A stretch of 64,000 nt of DNA from Schumannella luteola (GTDB lineage: Bacteria; Actinomycetota; Actinomycetes; Actinomycetales; Microbacteriaceae). Of the stretch, positions 40,001 to 53,862 are shown piece after piece (position 1 is the stretch's first letter; the number at the start of each line of letters is the position of its first letter). A program made the translations under genes and the position numbers. The notes beneath the pieces are model-generated. The model did no database searches, had not been told where the DNA came from, and saw only the letters and a list, made by a program, of their open reading frames with translations. The stretch covers positions 3,690,751 to 3,754,750 of the forward strand of contig NZ_JACBZY010000001.1 in assembly GCF_013408685.1 (NCBI RefSeq). Direction: 5' to 3'.

Positions 40001-41716
40001 TCAGGCCTCGCGCGCCGCCGTCTCCGCGACCTCGAGCAGCTCCCGGGCGTGGGCGAGGCCCGAGTCGGAGTCGGCGAGCCCGCTGAGCAGCCGCGCCATC
40101 TCCGAGAGTCGCTCCTCGCCCTCGAGCGCGCGCACGTCGCTCGCGGTGATCGCGCCGTCGGTGCTCTTGACGACTGCGAGATGGTTGGTGGCGAAGGCGG
40201 CGACCTGCGCGAGATGCGTCACGACGATCACCTGCGCCGAGGTCGCGAGCCGCTGCAGCCGGCGCCCGATCTCGATCGCCGAGGCCCCGCCGACGCCGGC
40301 ATCCACCTCGTCGAAGACGAAGGTCGGCACCGGGTCGCTGCCGGCGAGCACGACCTCGATCGCGAGCATCACGCGCGAGAGCTCTCCGCCCGAGGCGCCC
40401 TTGGCGATCGACCGCGGCTCGGTGCCGGGATGCGGCTGCAGCAGGATCGCGACGGCGTCGCGTCCGCTCGTGCCGAGCTCGCGCTCGGTCACCTCGATGT
40501 GCAGGCGGGCGTCGGGCATCGCGAGCGCCGCGAGCTCGGCGGTCACGGCGGCGGCCAGCTGCTCGGCCGCGGTGCGGCGCAGCGCGCTGATCTCGTCGGC
40601 GAGCGCCTCGACCTCGGCGAGCCCCTCCTCGACCTCGCGACCGAGCTCCGCGATGCGGTCCTCGTCGCCGTCGAGCTCGAGCAGGCGCGTGCCGCCGGTC
40701 TCGGCGAAGTCGACCACGTCATCCACCGTCGGTCCGAAGCGCCGGGCGAGGCCGCCGAGCGCCGCGCGGCGCTCCTGGATCGCCTCGAGCTCGCGCGCCG
40801 AGTCGCCTTCGAGCGAGGCGAGGTAGGTCGAGAGACGCCCCGACAGGTCGCTCAGCCCGAACGACAGCTCGGCCGCCGACTCGCCGATCGCGGCCAGCTC
40901 GGGGTCGTGGGCTCCGCCGCGCTCGAGAGCACGACGCGCCGCCTCGACCAGCGCCACGGCATCCGTGCCGCCGTCGATCTCCTGCGACGAGATCGCCTGC
41001 TGCGCCTCGCTCGCGGCGAGCCGCAGCTCTTCGTGGTTCGTGAGCCGCTCGGCCGTCTCGGCCAGCTCCTGATCTTCTCCGCGCTGCGGGGCGAGCGTCT
41101 CGATCTCGTCGAGCGCCGCGCGCAGGTCGACCGCCTCGCGGATGCGCCGGTCGCGTTCGGTGGTCAGCACCTCCAGCTCGGCGCGGGCGCGCTGCCAGCG
41201 GTCGAAGCCGGCGCGGTAGTCGTCGAGCTTCGCGGCCAGCTCGGGGCCGGCGTGGCGGTCCAGCGCCTCGCGCTGCGCCGTCGCCGAGGTCAGCCGCAGC
41301 TGGTCCGACTGCCCGTGCACGACGACCAGCCGCTCTCCCAGCTCACCGAGAACGCCGACCGGCGCCGAGCGCCCGCCGACGGTCGCGCGACTGCGTCCTT
41401 CGCTCGACACCGAGCGACTCAGCAGCAGCTCTCCGCGGCCGTCGATCACCTCGTCGAGGTCGCCGCCGGCGTCGCGCACGCGCTCGGCGACGGGGCTCGG
41501 GTCGGCGACGCTCCAGCGCCCCTCGACCACGGCCGCGCCGGCGCCGCTGCGCACGCTGCCGGCATCCGAGCGAGCGCCGAGCAGCAGCCCGAGCGCGGTC
41601 ACGACCATCGTCTTGCCCGCGCCGGTCTCGCCGGTCAGCGCCGTGAACCCGGGGCCGAGCGGCAGCACGGCCTCGCGGATCACGCCGAGGTCGCGGATGG
41701 AGATCTCCTCGATCAC
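40001..41716 (-). CDS. recN: DNA repair protein RecN
   Basis: 571 residues. Walker A GETGAGKTM near the N-terminus, signature GASGGELSR and Walker B FVFDEVDAGVGG, with long coiled-coil arms between: an SMC-like ATPase for double-strand break repair. The GTG start overlaps the nadK stop (GTGA). The open frame runs back through nadK but is not used. Confidence 0.95.
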   Translation of the reverse strand: MIEEISIRDLGVIREAVLPLGPGFTALTGETGAGKTMVVTALGLLLGARSDAGSVRSGAGAAVVEGRWSVADPSPVAERVRDAGGDLDEVIDGRGELLLSRSVSSEGRSRATVGGRSAPVGVLGELGERLVVVHGQSDQLRLTSATAQREALDRHAGPELAAKLDDYRAGFDRWQRARAELEVLTTERDRRIREAVDLRAALDEIETLAPQRGEDQELAETAERLTNHEELRLAASEAQQAISSQEIDGGTDAVALVEAARRALERGGAHDPELAAIGESAAELSFGLSDLSGRLSTYLASLEGDSARELEAIQERRAALGGLARRFGPTVDDVVDFAETGGTRLLELDGDEDRIAELGREVEEGLAEVEALADEISALRRTAAEQLAAAVTAELAALAMPDARLHIEVTERELGTSGRDAVAILLQPHPGTEPRSIAKGASGGELSRVMLAIEVVLAGSDPVPTFVFDEVDAGVGGASAIEIGRRLQRLATSAQVIVVTHLAQVAAFATNHLAVVKSTDGAITASDVRALEGEERLSEMARLLSGLADSDSGLAHARELLEVAETAAREA

Positions 41717-42636
41717 GGCGCCGGCACCTCCTCGCCGTCGGGCCCGCGCCAGCCCGTCACCGGCAGGGCGAACTTGCCCACGAGCCGGTCGGTGAAGACG
41801 CTGTCGGAGAGGCGAGCGAGCCGCACGGGCTCGGGCGAGCGCTTGACGACGACACGCGCCCCGGGCGGCAGGTCGAAGGTGCGGCGTCCGTCGGCCCAGA
41901 TCACGCCGGCGCCCGCCGAGCGCTCGAGAAGCTCGACGGCGAGCGCCGAGTCCGGTCCGACCACGAGCGGCCGCGCGAACAGCGCGTGGGCCGACAGCGG
42001 CACCATGAGCAGCGCATCCACGCTCGGCCAGACCACCGGACCACCCGCGGAGAAGGAGTACGCAGTCGATCCGGTCGGCGTCGACATCACGACGCCGTCG
42101 CAGCCGAAGGTCGAGAGCGGGCGGCCGTCGACCTCGACGGCGACCTCGAGCGAGCGCTCGCGGCTGGCCTTCTCGACCGAGACCTCGTTGAGCGCCCACG
42201 TCTCGTAGACCACCTGATCGGACTTCTTCACGCGCACCCACACGGTCATGCGCTCCTCGACCGTGTAGTCGCGAGCGAGCGCCCGCCGCACGGTCTCGGT
42301 GAGGTCCTCGCGCTCGGCCTCAGCCAGGAAGCCGACGTGCCCGAGATTGACGCCGAGCAGCGGAGCGCGGCCGCCGCGCGCGATCTCGGCGGCCCGCAGG
42401 ATCGTGCCGTCGCCGCCGAGCACGATCACGAGCTCGAGGTCGGTGATCGCGACATCCCGCCCCAGCAGCGCCAGCTGCGAGAGGCTCGGGTCGGCCGCAC
42501 GCAGATCCGCTTCCTCGTCGTCGGAGACCACCGGGGTGATCCCCGCGTCGATCAGCTGGCGGCAGACGAGCAGGCCCGCTTCGAGCGAGTCGGCGCGCCC
42601 CGTGTGGGCGACGACGAGGATGTGGCGGTCGGGCAT
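41713..42636 (-). CDS. nadK: NAD kinase
   Basis: 307 residues. GGDGTILRA is the catalytic loop, followed by NLGHVGFLAE, ALNEVSVEK and TPTGSTAYSFSAGG, all diagnostic of NAD kinases. It makes NADP from NAD and ATP or polyphosphate. ATG 42636 has GGAGGGAG upstream; an in-frame start at 42726 would add an Arg-rich tail overlapping tlyA. Confidence 0.96.
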   Translation of the reverse strand: MPDRHILVVAHTGRADSLEAGLLVCRQLIDAGITPVVSDDEEADLRAADPSLSQLALLGRDVAITDLELVIVLGGDGTILRAAEIARGGRAPLLGVNLGHVGFLAEAEREDLTETVRRALARDYTVEERMTVWVRVKKSDQVVYETWALNEVSVEKASRERSLEVAVEVDGRPLSTFGCDGVVMSTPTGSTAYSFSAGGPVVWPSVDALLMVPLSAHALFARPLVVGPDSALAVELLERSAGAGVIWADGRRTFDLPPGARVVVKRSPEPVRLARLSDSVFTDRLVGKFALPVTGWRGPDGEEVPAP

Positions 42637-42700
42637 CCGGGCTCCCTCCGGCTTCGGCGGTGTCAGTCTGAGGAGGCGCGCACGAGCCCGAGGGAGAGAC

Positions 42701-43567
42701 CTACGGGAGAAGCGCGATCGCCTCATCCCATTCTGTCGGATCGACGCCCGCTCCCGCGGTCCAGTGCACCAGGTACTCCTGATTTCCCGACGAACCCACG
42801 ACTGGGGAGGAGAGGACTCCGCGCGCGTCGAGCCCCGTCTGCGCGGCGCTCGAGAGCACCGCGCGCAGTGCCGTGTGGCGTGCGCGACGATCGCGCACGA
42901 TCCCTTCCTTCACCCCGCCCTTGCCGACCTCGAACTGCGGCTTCACGAGCAGCAGGAAGTCGGCGTCGGGATGCGCGACCGCGCGCAGTGCGGGCAGCAC
43001 GAGCGCGAGCGAGATGAACGACAGGTCGCCCACGATCAGGTCGGGCTGCTCGGGACCGCCCGTCAGCTCGGCGAGCCGTGCGGCGGTGAGCTCGCGCGCG
43101 TTCTCGCCTTCGACGACGATGACGCGCTGATCGCCGCGCAGCTCGTCGACGAGCTGACCGTGGCCCACGTCGAGCGCCGTGACCCGGCGGGCGCCGCGTT
43201 CGAGCAGCACCTGCGTGAAGCCGCCGGTCGAGGCGCCCACGTCGAGGGCGTCGCGTCCGCGCGCGTCCACGCCGAAGCCGTCGAGGGCCGCGATGAGCTT
43301 GTGCGCGGCCCGGCTGACGTAGCCGTCGTCACCGGCGACCTCGAGAGCGGATGCGGCATCCACCTTCAGCGCGGGCTTGCCCGCCGGTCGACCGTCGAGA
43401 CGCACGCGCCCCTCAGCGATCGCCGCGTGCGCCGCGCCGCGCGAGCGGGCGAGCCCGCGGCGCACGAGCTCGGCGTCGAGTCGGATCGGCGCGGTGGGCA
43501 GCGTGCCGTCGTCGCCGTCCCGGCCGTCGCCGGCGGGGGTCCCGTCGCCGGCGGGATCGTCGGGCAT
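42701..43567 (-). CDS. tlyA: TlyA family rRNA (cytidine-2'-O)-methyltransferase
   Basis: 288 residues. N-terminal S4 RNA-binding domain (RLDAELVRRGLARSRGAAHA), then an FtsJ-like methyltransferase with DVGASTGGFTQVLLERGA (SAM), Asp in IVGDLSFISL and Lys in LLVKPQFEVG. TlyA methylates 16S C1409 and/or 23S C1920. An acidic 25-residue N-terminal tail is present. It overlaps the small ORF before it (TGATG). Confidence 0.93.
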   Translation of the reverse strand: MPDDPAGDGTPAGDGRDGDDGTLPTAPIRLDAELVRRGLARSRGAAHAAIAEGRVRLDGRPAGKPALKVDAASALEVAGDDGYVSRAAHKLIAALDGFGVDARGRDALDVGASTGGFTQVLLERGARRVTALDVGHGQLVDELRGDQRVIVVEGENARELTAARLAELTGGPEQPDLIVGDLSFISLALVLPALRAVAHPDADFLLLVKPQFEVGKGGVKEGIVRDRRARHTALRAVLSSAAQTGLDARGVLSSPVVGSSGNQEYLVHWTAGAGVDPTEWDEAIALLP

Positions 43568-43827
43568 CAGGCTCCGTGCGGGGAGTCGCTCGACTCGAGG
43601 CGCGCCCGCAGCTCATCGTGGATCTGAGTCAGGGCCGCGGCGCGGCTCTCGAGCGGCTGGTCCTCGATCACGCGCAGTCGCGAGAGCAGTCCGTCGCCCG
43701 AATCCGGAACGCTGCTGTCCGCATCCACGCTGTCGTGAACGCCGTCACCAGGAACAGACTCCGTCGCCTCGGCGTCGCGGGCGTCGGAGTCGTCCGGCGG
43801 AACCTGCTTGTCGGAGTCGCTCATCAT
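43567..43827 (-). CDS. Small conserved actinobacterial protein next to tlyA
   Basis: 86 residues. An acidic disordered first half, then a helical stretch LSRLRVIEDQPLESRAAALT and IHDELRARLE. A short protein with this helical end is commonly found between a HAD-IIA gene and tlyA in actinobacteria. No function is known to me. Confidence 0.75.
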   Translation of the reverse strand: MMSDSDKQVPPDDSDARDAEATESVPGDGVHDSVDADSSVPDSGDGLLSRLRVIEDQPLESRAAALTQIHDELRARLESSDSPHGA

Positions 43828-43861
43828 GCCGAATATAGCCGCGGGTGCGCGCCGAGGCGGC

Positions 43862-44878
43862 TCAGCGGTAGAGCGCCGCGTCGACGTCGAGCGCGTAGAT
43901 CGGCTTGCCCGAGCCCCACACCGCCGCGGTGCCGGCGCGCACGTTGTCGACCTCGCTGCCGCGCTTCGTGAGCTTGACCGCGCTGCCGTCGAGCACGACC
44001 TCGGCGTCGCCGCTGCGGTGCTTGACGACGCCGCCGAAGCCCTTCTTCACGATCTGCTCGGGGTAGGGCTGAGCGAGCTCGCGCAAGTCGCCGAGGATGA
44101 AGTCGGGCCGCGAGTCCGCATCCGCCGGCAGCAGCTGCTTGGCGCGATCGATTCCGGTGAGCACGTGCACCGAGCGCAGCCCCGCACGGTTCGCGCCGAT
44201 GATGTCGGTGTCGAGGCGGTCGCCGATGAACAGCGCCGCCGTCGATCCGAAGCGCTGGGTCGCGGCGTCGAAGATCGCGCGCTCGGGCTTGCCGGCGACG
44301 ACGGGCAGGCGACCGACCGCCGTGTGCACGGCCGACACGAGCGTGCCGTTGCCCGGCGCGATGCCGCGCGCGACGGGGATGGTCCAGTCGGTGTTCGTCG
44401 CCACCCAGGGGATGCCGCCCTCGGCCTCGGGCGTCTTCAGGGCGAAGGCGGCCTCGGCGAGGTCCTTCCAGCCGAGCTCCGGCGAGAAGCCCTGGATCAC
44501 CGCGGCGGGCCCGTCATCGGCCGAGCGCGTGACCGTGAATCCGGCCGCCTCGACGACGCTCGTCAGCCCTTCGCCGCCGATCACGAGGATCGTGGATCCG
44601 GCCGGCGCCAGCTGCTGCAGCAGCACGATGGCGGCCTGGGGCGACGTGACGACGTCTTCCGTGGCGACCGTCAACCCGAGCTCGTTCAGGTGCCCGGCGA
44701 CGCTCGCAGCGGTGCGCGAGGCGTTGTTCGTGACGTAGCCGACCCTCACGCTCGCCTGCGCCGCGTTCAACGACTCGACCGCGTGCGGGATCGCTCCCGC
44801 GCCCTTGTAGACGACTCCGTCGAGGTCGGCGAGCACCAGGTCGATGCCGTCGAGCGGCGTCGTGAATGCGCGGCTCAC
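43862..44878 (-). CDS. HAD-IIA family sugar phosphatase (NagD-like)
   Basis: 338 residues. Motif I LVLADLDGVVYKGAGAI, GYVTNNAS, the Lys in VVAGKPE, and motif IV LFIGDRLDTDIIGA define the HAD-IIA group with a C2 cap. Members dephosphorylate glycerol-3-phosphate, p-nitrophenyl phosphate or nucleotide monophosphates. It overlaps the 3' end of the large TPR gene upstream by 4 bases. Confidence 0.92.
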   Translation of the reverse strand: MSRAFTTPLDGIDLVLADLDGVVYKGAGAIPHAVESLNAAQASVRVGYVTNNASRTAASVAGHLNELGLTVATEDVVTSPQAAIVLLQQLAPAGSTILVIGGEGLTSVVEAAGFTVTRSADDGPAAVIQGFSPELGWKDLAEAAFALKTPEAEGGIPWVATNTDWTIPVARGIAPGNGTLVSAVHTAVGRLPVVAGKPERAIFDAATQRFGSTAALFIGDRLDTDIIGANRAGLRSVHVLTGIDRAKQLLPADADSRPDFILGDLRELAQPYPEQIVKKGFGGVVKHRSGDAEVVLDGSAVKLTKRGSEVDNVRAGTAAVWGSGKPIYALDVDAALYR

Positions 44879-47800
44879 GCCTGCTCCCCTGCGGCGCCCT
44901 CGGCACTCGCGGCGTCCGTCGCGCCCGCCGTCTTCCGCTTCCGCGGTGCGGCCGCGCGCTTCGCCGGCGCCGCTTCGGCCTCGTCCGCGGGCTCGGCCTT
45001 CTTCGCGCGAGTCCGCGGCTTCGCTGCCTTCGCCTCGGGTGCCGCCTCCCCAGCCGGGTCGGCCTTGGCCGCGGCACGAGCGCGCGTCTTGGCGGCGGGC
45101 TTCGCGACCTCGTCGGCGCCGGCTGTCACGGCCGGCTCGGCCGCCGGCTCAGCGGCCTTCGCCCGCGAACGCGGCTTCGCGACCTTCGCCGGCTCAGCCT
45201 CGACGGCCTCCTCGGACTTCGCCTTCGCGCGCGGCTTCACGACCTTGGCCGGCTCAGCCTCGACGCTCTCGTCGGTCGTCTCGGATTTCGCCTTCACACG
45301 GCTGCGCGGCTTGGCCACCGGAGTCTCGTCGCCGGTCGCTGCCGCGGCCTCGACCGTGTCAGCGGCCTTCGCCCGCACCCGGGGCTTGGCGACCTTCGCC
45401 GGCTCGGCCTCGACGCTCTCCTCGGCCTTCGCCTTCGCGCGGGTGCGCGGCTTGGCCACCGGCTTCTCCGCTGCTGCCGTCGCGGCCTCCACCGACTCAG
45501 CCTCGGCGGCCTTCGCACGCGAACGCGGCTTCGCGACCTTCACCGGCTCAGCCTCGACAGTCTCCTCCGCCTTGGCCTTCGCCCGGCTGCGCGGCTTCGC
45601 GACCGGCGTCTCGCCGCCAGCCGCCGCTGCATCCTCCACCGGCGCAGTGGCCTTCGCCCGCGAACGCGGCTTCGCGGCCTTCGCCGGCTCAGCCTCGACG
45701 GTCTCCTCGGCCTTCGCCTTCGCGCGCGATCGGGGCTGGGGGCTCGCCTCGGGAGCTGCGTCGGGCTCGGCATCGACGACAGATTCGGCCACCGGCGTCG
45801 CCGCAGCACGACGACGCGGCTTGGTCACCGCAGCCGCCTCGTCGCCATCACTGGGCTCCAGGTCGGCTGCGACCGCGACAGCATCGGTGTCGTCCTCTGC
45901 CGAGACGAGTCTCTCGTCCTCGGCGACCGCATCCGTCTCCACGACGGCCTCGGGTGCGGACGCGGCCGCGTCGACGACCGGCTCGGAGCCGACCGACTCG
46001 GCCTCGTCCGACTCGGCCTCGTCCGACTCGGTCTCGTTCGCTTCGAGCTCATCTCCGTCGCCGCCGGCGGGCCACTCGAGCTCTTCCTCGACGATCTCGA
46101 TCGTGCCGTCGTCGGCGGCCTCCTCGAGCGCCTCGCTCGCGAGCGCCGAACGCTCGTACCACTCCCCGGCCTCGTCGGCGCGGCCCAGTTCCTCGAGCAC
46201 GAGCGCGTACGCGTCGAAGAGCTCGGGGCTCCAGCTGAAGGCGCGACGCGGGTCGAGCTGCGGGATCTCGAGCTCGTCGAGTGCCTGCTCGGCCTGCCCG
46301 AGGTCGAGACGCGCACCCGACATGGCGATCGCGAGGCTCACCTGCACCGGAACGCTCAGCTCCGAGCGCTCGATCGAACGCCCGAGCTCGAGAGCCCGCT
46401 CCGGTCGGCCGACACCGCGCTCGCTGTCGACCATGAGCGCGATCTGGTCGTTGCTTCCGCTCAGGCGGCGATAGGTGCGCAGCTCACGCAGCGCCAGGGC
46501 GAAGTCGCCGATCGCGTAGGCCGTGATCGCGACGGATTCACGCACGACCGAGATGCGTCCGGCACGACGGCCGGCCGACAGCGCGTGCTTGTGCGCGAGC
46601 TGCGGGTCCTCGTCAATGAGGCGCCCCGCCATGACGAGGTGCTTCGCGACCCAATCGGCGTTGTCCTTGCTCAGGGTCTTGAGCTCGCCGCGAGCCACCT
46701 TGTCGAGCTGGTTGGCCGCGACATCCTCAGGGATGAACGGGTCGTCGTGGCGTGTCGAGCCGTCCTCCGACATGCCGCCGCGGAAACCACGACGGTCGTC
46801 GTCGCGACGCGGACGGTCGCCGCTGTCCGGACGACCGCGATCCCAGCTCTGACCACCGTCGCCGTCGCGGCGCGGGCGATCGAATCCGCGCCCTCCGCGG
46901 TCACCGGAGCCCCCGCGGTCGAAGCCGCGACCGCCGCGGTCGCCGAAGCCCCCGCGATCGAAGCCGCGACCACCACGGTCACCAGAACCGGAGCGGTCGA
47001 AGGAACGTCGCTCACGATCACCCGAGGCCGAGCGGTCGTAGGGACGACGCTCGCGGTCACCCGAGCCGCTCCGGTCGAAGGGACGACCACCACGGTCGCC
47101 CGCCGCACCGCGATCGAATCCCCGCGAGCCGCGGTCGCCGCCGCCCGCGCCGAACGAGCGCCCGCCGCGGTCCGAAGAGCCGTCGCGTCCGTATCCGCGA
47201 GCGCCTCGGTCGCCACGATCCCCACCCGAGGAACGGTCGAACGAACGGCCCCCACGATCTCCGGATCCGCCCCGGTCGAAGGAGCGACGCTCTCCGTCGC
47301 CTGAACCGCTGCGATCGAACGGACGGCCGCCACCGCGCCCGCCGGAGCCGTCGCGGTCGAAGCTGCGTCCACCGCGATCCCCAGAACCGTTGCGATCGAA
47401 CCCGCGTCCACCGCGGTCACCCGATGCCGGACGATCGGAGTAGCGGCGCGGACGATCGTCCGAGTCGCCGCGATCGAACGAGCGACTCTGCCCGTCACGA
47501 CCCTGCGATCCGGCGTCCGACCGACGCGGACGATCGTCGTAGCGTCCGTTCGACCGTCCATCGCGGTCGCCGCCGAAGGGACGGCCCGAACCACCGGAGC
47601 GGTCAGAGGAACGGCCGCCGGCGCCACCGTAGCCGCCACGGCCGCGGTCGCCGCCCTGCGCACCCGACTCGTTGCCTCGATAGGGACGACGCTCGGCGCC
47701 GTCGCCGCGGCGCTCGCCCGAGTTGCGGTCGTCGCGACCATAGCCACGGGAGCCACCGACCGAGGCACCTCGCGGACCGCCTTCGCGTCCACCGCGGTCA

Positions 47801-47907
47801 GCACCATTGCGACCCGAATAGCCCGAACCGCGGTCGCCTCGCGCCCCGCGGTCGTCGCGTCGATCGCGACGCTGCTCGTCGCGGTCTCGATCGTTCTGGT
47901 CGCTCAT
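44875..47907 (-). CDS. Large TPR-containing protein with RGG-like and KPRSRAKA repeats
   Basis: 1010 residues. Residues 1-385 are almost only Gly, Arg, Asp, Ser and Phe in repeats such as SGDRGGRGFDR. Residues 387-600 are folded: a helical repeat (TPR-like) domain with DNADWVAKHLVMAGRLIDE, ALRELRTYRRLSG and DAYALVLEELGRADEAGEW. An acidic stretch follows (to about 690), then about 11 copies of KPRSRAKA separated by EAEPAKVA-type linkers. AAGGAG precedes the ATG. The TPR core is a conserved actinobacterial neighbour of tlyA; the tails suggest RNA or nucleic-acid binding. Both the length and the low complexity are exceptional. Confidence 0.88.
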   Translation of the reverse strand: MSDQNDRDRDEQRRDRRDDRGARGDRGSGYSGRNGADRGGREGGPRGASVGGSRGYGRDDRNSGERRGDGAERRPYRGNESGAQGGDRGRGGYGGAGGRSSDRSGGSGRPFGGDRDGRSNGRYDDRPRRSDAGSQGRDGQSRSFDRGDSDDRPRRYSDRPASGDRGGRGFDRNGSGDRGGRSFDRDGSGGRGGGRPFDRSGSGDGERRSFDRGGSGDRGGRSFDRSSGGDRGDRGARGYGRDGSSDRGGRSFGAGGGDRGSRGFDRGAAGDRGGRPFDRSGSGDRERRPYDRSASGDRERRSFDRSGSGDRGGRGFDRGGFGDRGGRGFDRGGSGDRGGRGFDRPRRDGDGGQSWDRGRPDSGDRPRRDDDRRGFRGGMSEDGSTRHDDPFIPEDVAANQLDKVARGELKTLSKDNADWVAKHLVMAGRLIDEDPQLAHKHALSAGRRAGRISVVRESVAITAYAIGDFALALRELRTYRRLSGSNDQIALMVDSERGVGRPERALELGRSIERSELSVPVQVSLAIAMSGARLDLGQAEQALDELEIPQLDPRRAFSWSPELFDAYALVLEELGRADEAGEWYERSALASEALEEAADDGTIEIVEEELEWPAGGDGDELEANETESDEAESDEAESVGSEPVVDAAASAPEAVVETDAVAEDERLVSAEDDTDAVAVAADLEPSDGDEAAAVTKPRRRAAATPVAESVVDAEPDAAPEASPQPRSRAKAKAEETVEAEPAKAAKPRSRAKATAPVEDAAAAGGETPVAKPRSRAKAKAEETVEAEPVKVAKPRSRAKAAEAESVEAATAAAEKPVAKPRTRAKAKAEESVEAEPAKVAKPRVRAKAADTVEAAAATGDETPVAKPRSRVKAKSETTDESVEAEPAKVVKPRAKAKSEEAVEAEPAKVAKPRSRAKAAEPAAEPAVTAGADEVAKPAAKTRARAAAKADPAGEAAPEAKAAKPRTRAKKAEPADEAEAAPAKRAAAPRKRKTAGATDAASAEGAAGEQA

Positions 47908-47987
47908 CTCGACTCCTTCTGGTGGTGCCGGCAGTCGATCACGAGCTTCCGGCGCGCTCCTCACAGGAGCATGGTGCCTTAAACAGA

Positions 47988-48019
47988 AAATGGCCATCCA
48001 GAATCCTGGATGGCCATTT
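47988..48019 (-). terminator. rRNA operon terminator
   Basis: 14-base perfect stem (AAATGGCCATCCAG and complement) with a 4-base loop. On the minus strand the stem is followed by TTTTCTGTTT, a U-rich tail. It lies 12 bases after the 5S end and just before the TPR gene. Confidence 0.88.
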
Positions 48020-48031
48020 CCCGAAAGAAGT

Positions 48032-48148
48032 CCGGCGGTGTCCTACTCTCCCACGAGGTCCCCCTCGCAGTACCATCGGCGCAGAAGGTCTTAGCTTCCG
48101 GGTTCGGAATGTAACCGGGCGTTTCCCCTTCGCTATGGCCGCCGAAAC
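48032..48148 (-). rRNA. rrf: 5S ribosomal RNA
   Basis: About 117 bases. On the minus strand it starts near TTTCGGCGGCC and contains the conserved CGAACCCGGAAGCTAAG and the closing GGAGAGTAGGACACCGCC. Ends are approximate. Confidence 0.93.
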
Positions 48149-48261
48149 ACTATTGATTTAGCGTGTCTGCAGACCTGAAACGATGTTCAGGTGTGCGGTA
48201 TCCCGACCGTAAATCGGGAACCACAAAGTGGACGCGAGCAACAAAACTTTTGTGTGTTGTC

Positions 48262-53310
<5,049 letters not shown>

Positions 53311-53496
53311 ATGAATGACAGCCAGCCGACCGAAATCGACTGACAAATCTTTTGCCCGATCATCGCGGGAAAACGCGACAACCAGACGAGTTTGATCTGA
53401 CTGAAAGGATCATCATACTGACAATCCGTCAATCCAAAGGAATCTCTCACCCCACGACCGAAATCGCGGAGCCGAGGTTATTTGGCATTTGACATA

Positions 53497-53519
53497 GTGC
53501 ACGCTGTTGAGTTCTCAAG
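53497..53519 (-). promoter_or_regulatory. Conserved actinobacterial rRNA leader element
   Basis: On the minus strand, CTTGAGAACTCAACAGCG followed by TGCAC. This string is strongly conserved before actinobacterial 16S genes and is thought to act in processing or antitermination. It lies about 190 bases before the 16S 5' end. Confidence 0.6.
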
Positions 53520-53806
53520 GATCGGACGCTCGAAGATCTCACCCTCGCGGGTTCGATCCAAGGCGATCGTCTACCAAGCCATCCCGGTGGGCAGCCGGCT
53601 TGCGGGGGTAAAGACCCTGCGAAGCACCGCGCGCTGATCAGGTCAGCGACTCGTCGGAGTGGCGAACCCCATCCAGTAGTTCAGATGGGGGCTTGTCGCT
53701 CTTGAGGCCAGGATCCGGGCGGCTGAGCCGCTCTCCGTGTCCCGCTCCTTTGGGCTGACGAGGGATTACTTTACGTACGCCGCGGGGCCGGCGCGAATCA
53801 TCCGCG

Positions 53807-53839
53807 CATCCCGGGCGTGTCGCCCGGTTTTCCGGGATG
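53807..53839 (-). terminator. Hairpin after gltX
   Basis: Nested inverted repeats: CCGGGCG/CGCCCGG with a 3-base loop (53811-53827), and CATCCCGG/CCGGGATG (53807-53839). It starts 24 bases after the gltX stop and probably ends that transcript before the rRNA promoter. Confidence 0.55.
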
Positions 53840-53862
53840 GCGCCGAGCCAACGGCCCGCCGG

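Larger units (their letters stand above)
53311..53862 (-). other. rRNA leader and promoter region
   Basis: 552 bases between gltX and 16S. They hold the gltX hairpin, an inverted repeat CCCCATC (53667-53673)/GATGGGG (53684-53690) and the conserved leader element at 53497. I could not pick a certain -35/-10 pair. No gene is visible. Confidence 0.6.

Noticed and set aside
39296..42208. 970-codon plus-strand open frame over pyrG, recN and nadK
   Set aside because: Antisense to three unmistakable housekeeping genes; translation is low-information Arg/Val/Ala/Asp-rich.
45000..45760. DNA repeats in the KPRSRAKA region as a CRISPR-like array
   Set aside because: The repeats are imperfect, in frame and encode protein; there are no unique spacers of equal size.
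44866..47304. Plus-strand 812-codon frame opposite the TPR/RGG gene
   Set aside because: It mirrors the repetitive codons of the minus-strand gene; the minus strand has the ribosome site, ATG and a folded conserved core.
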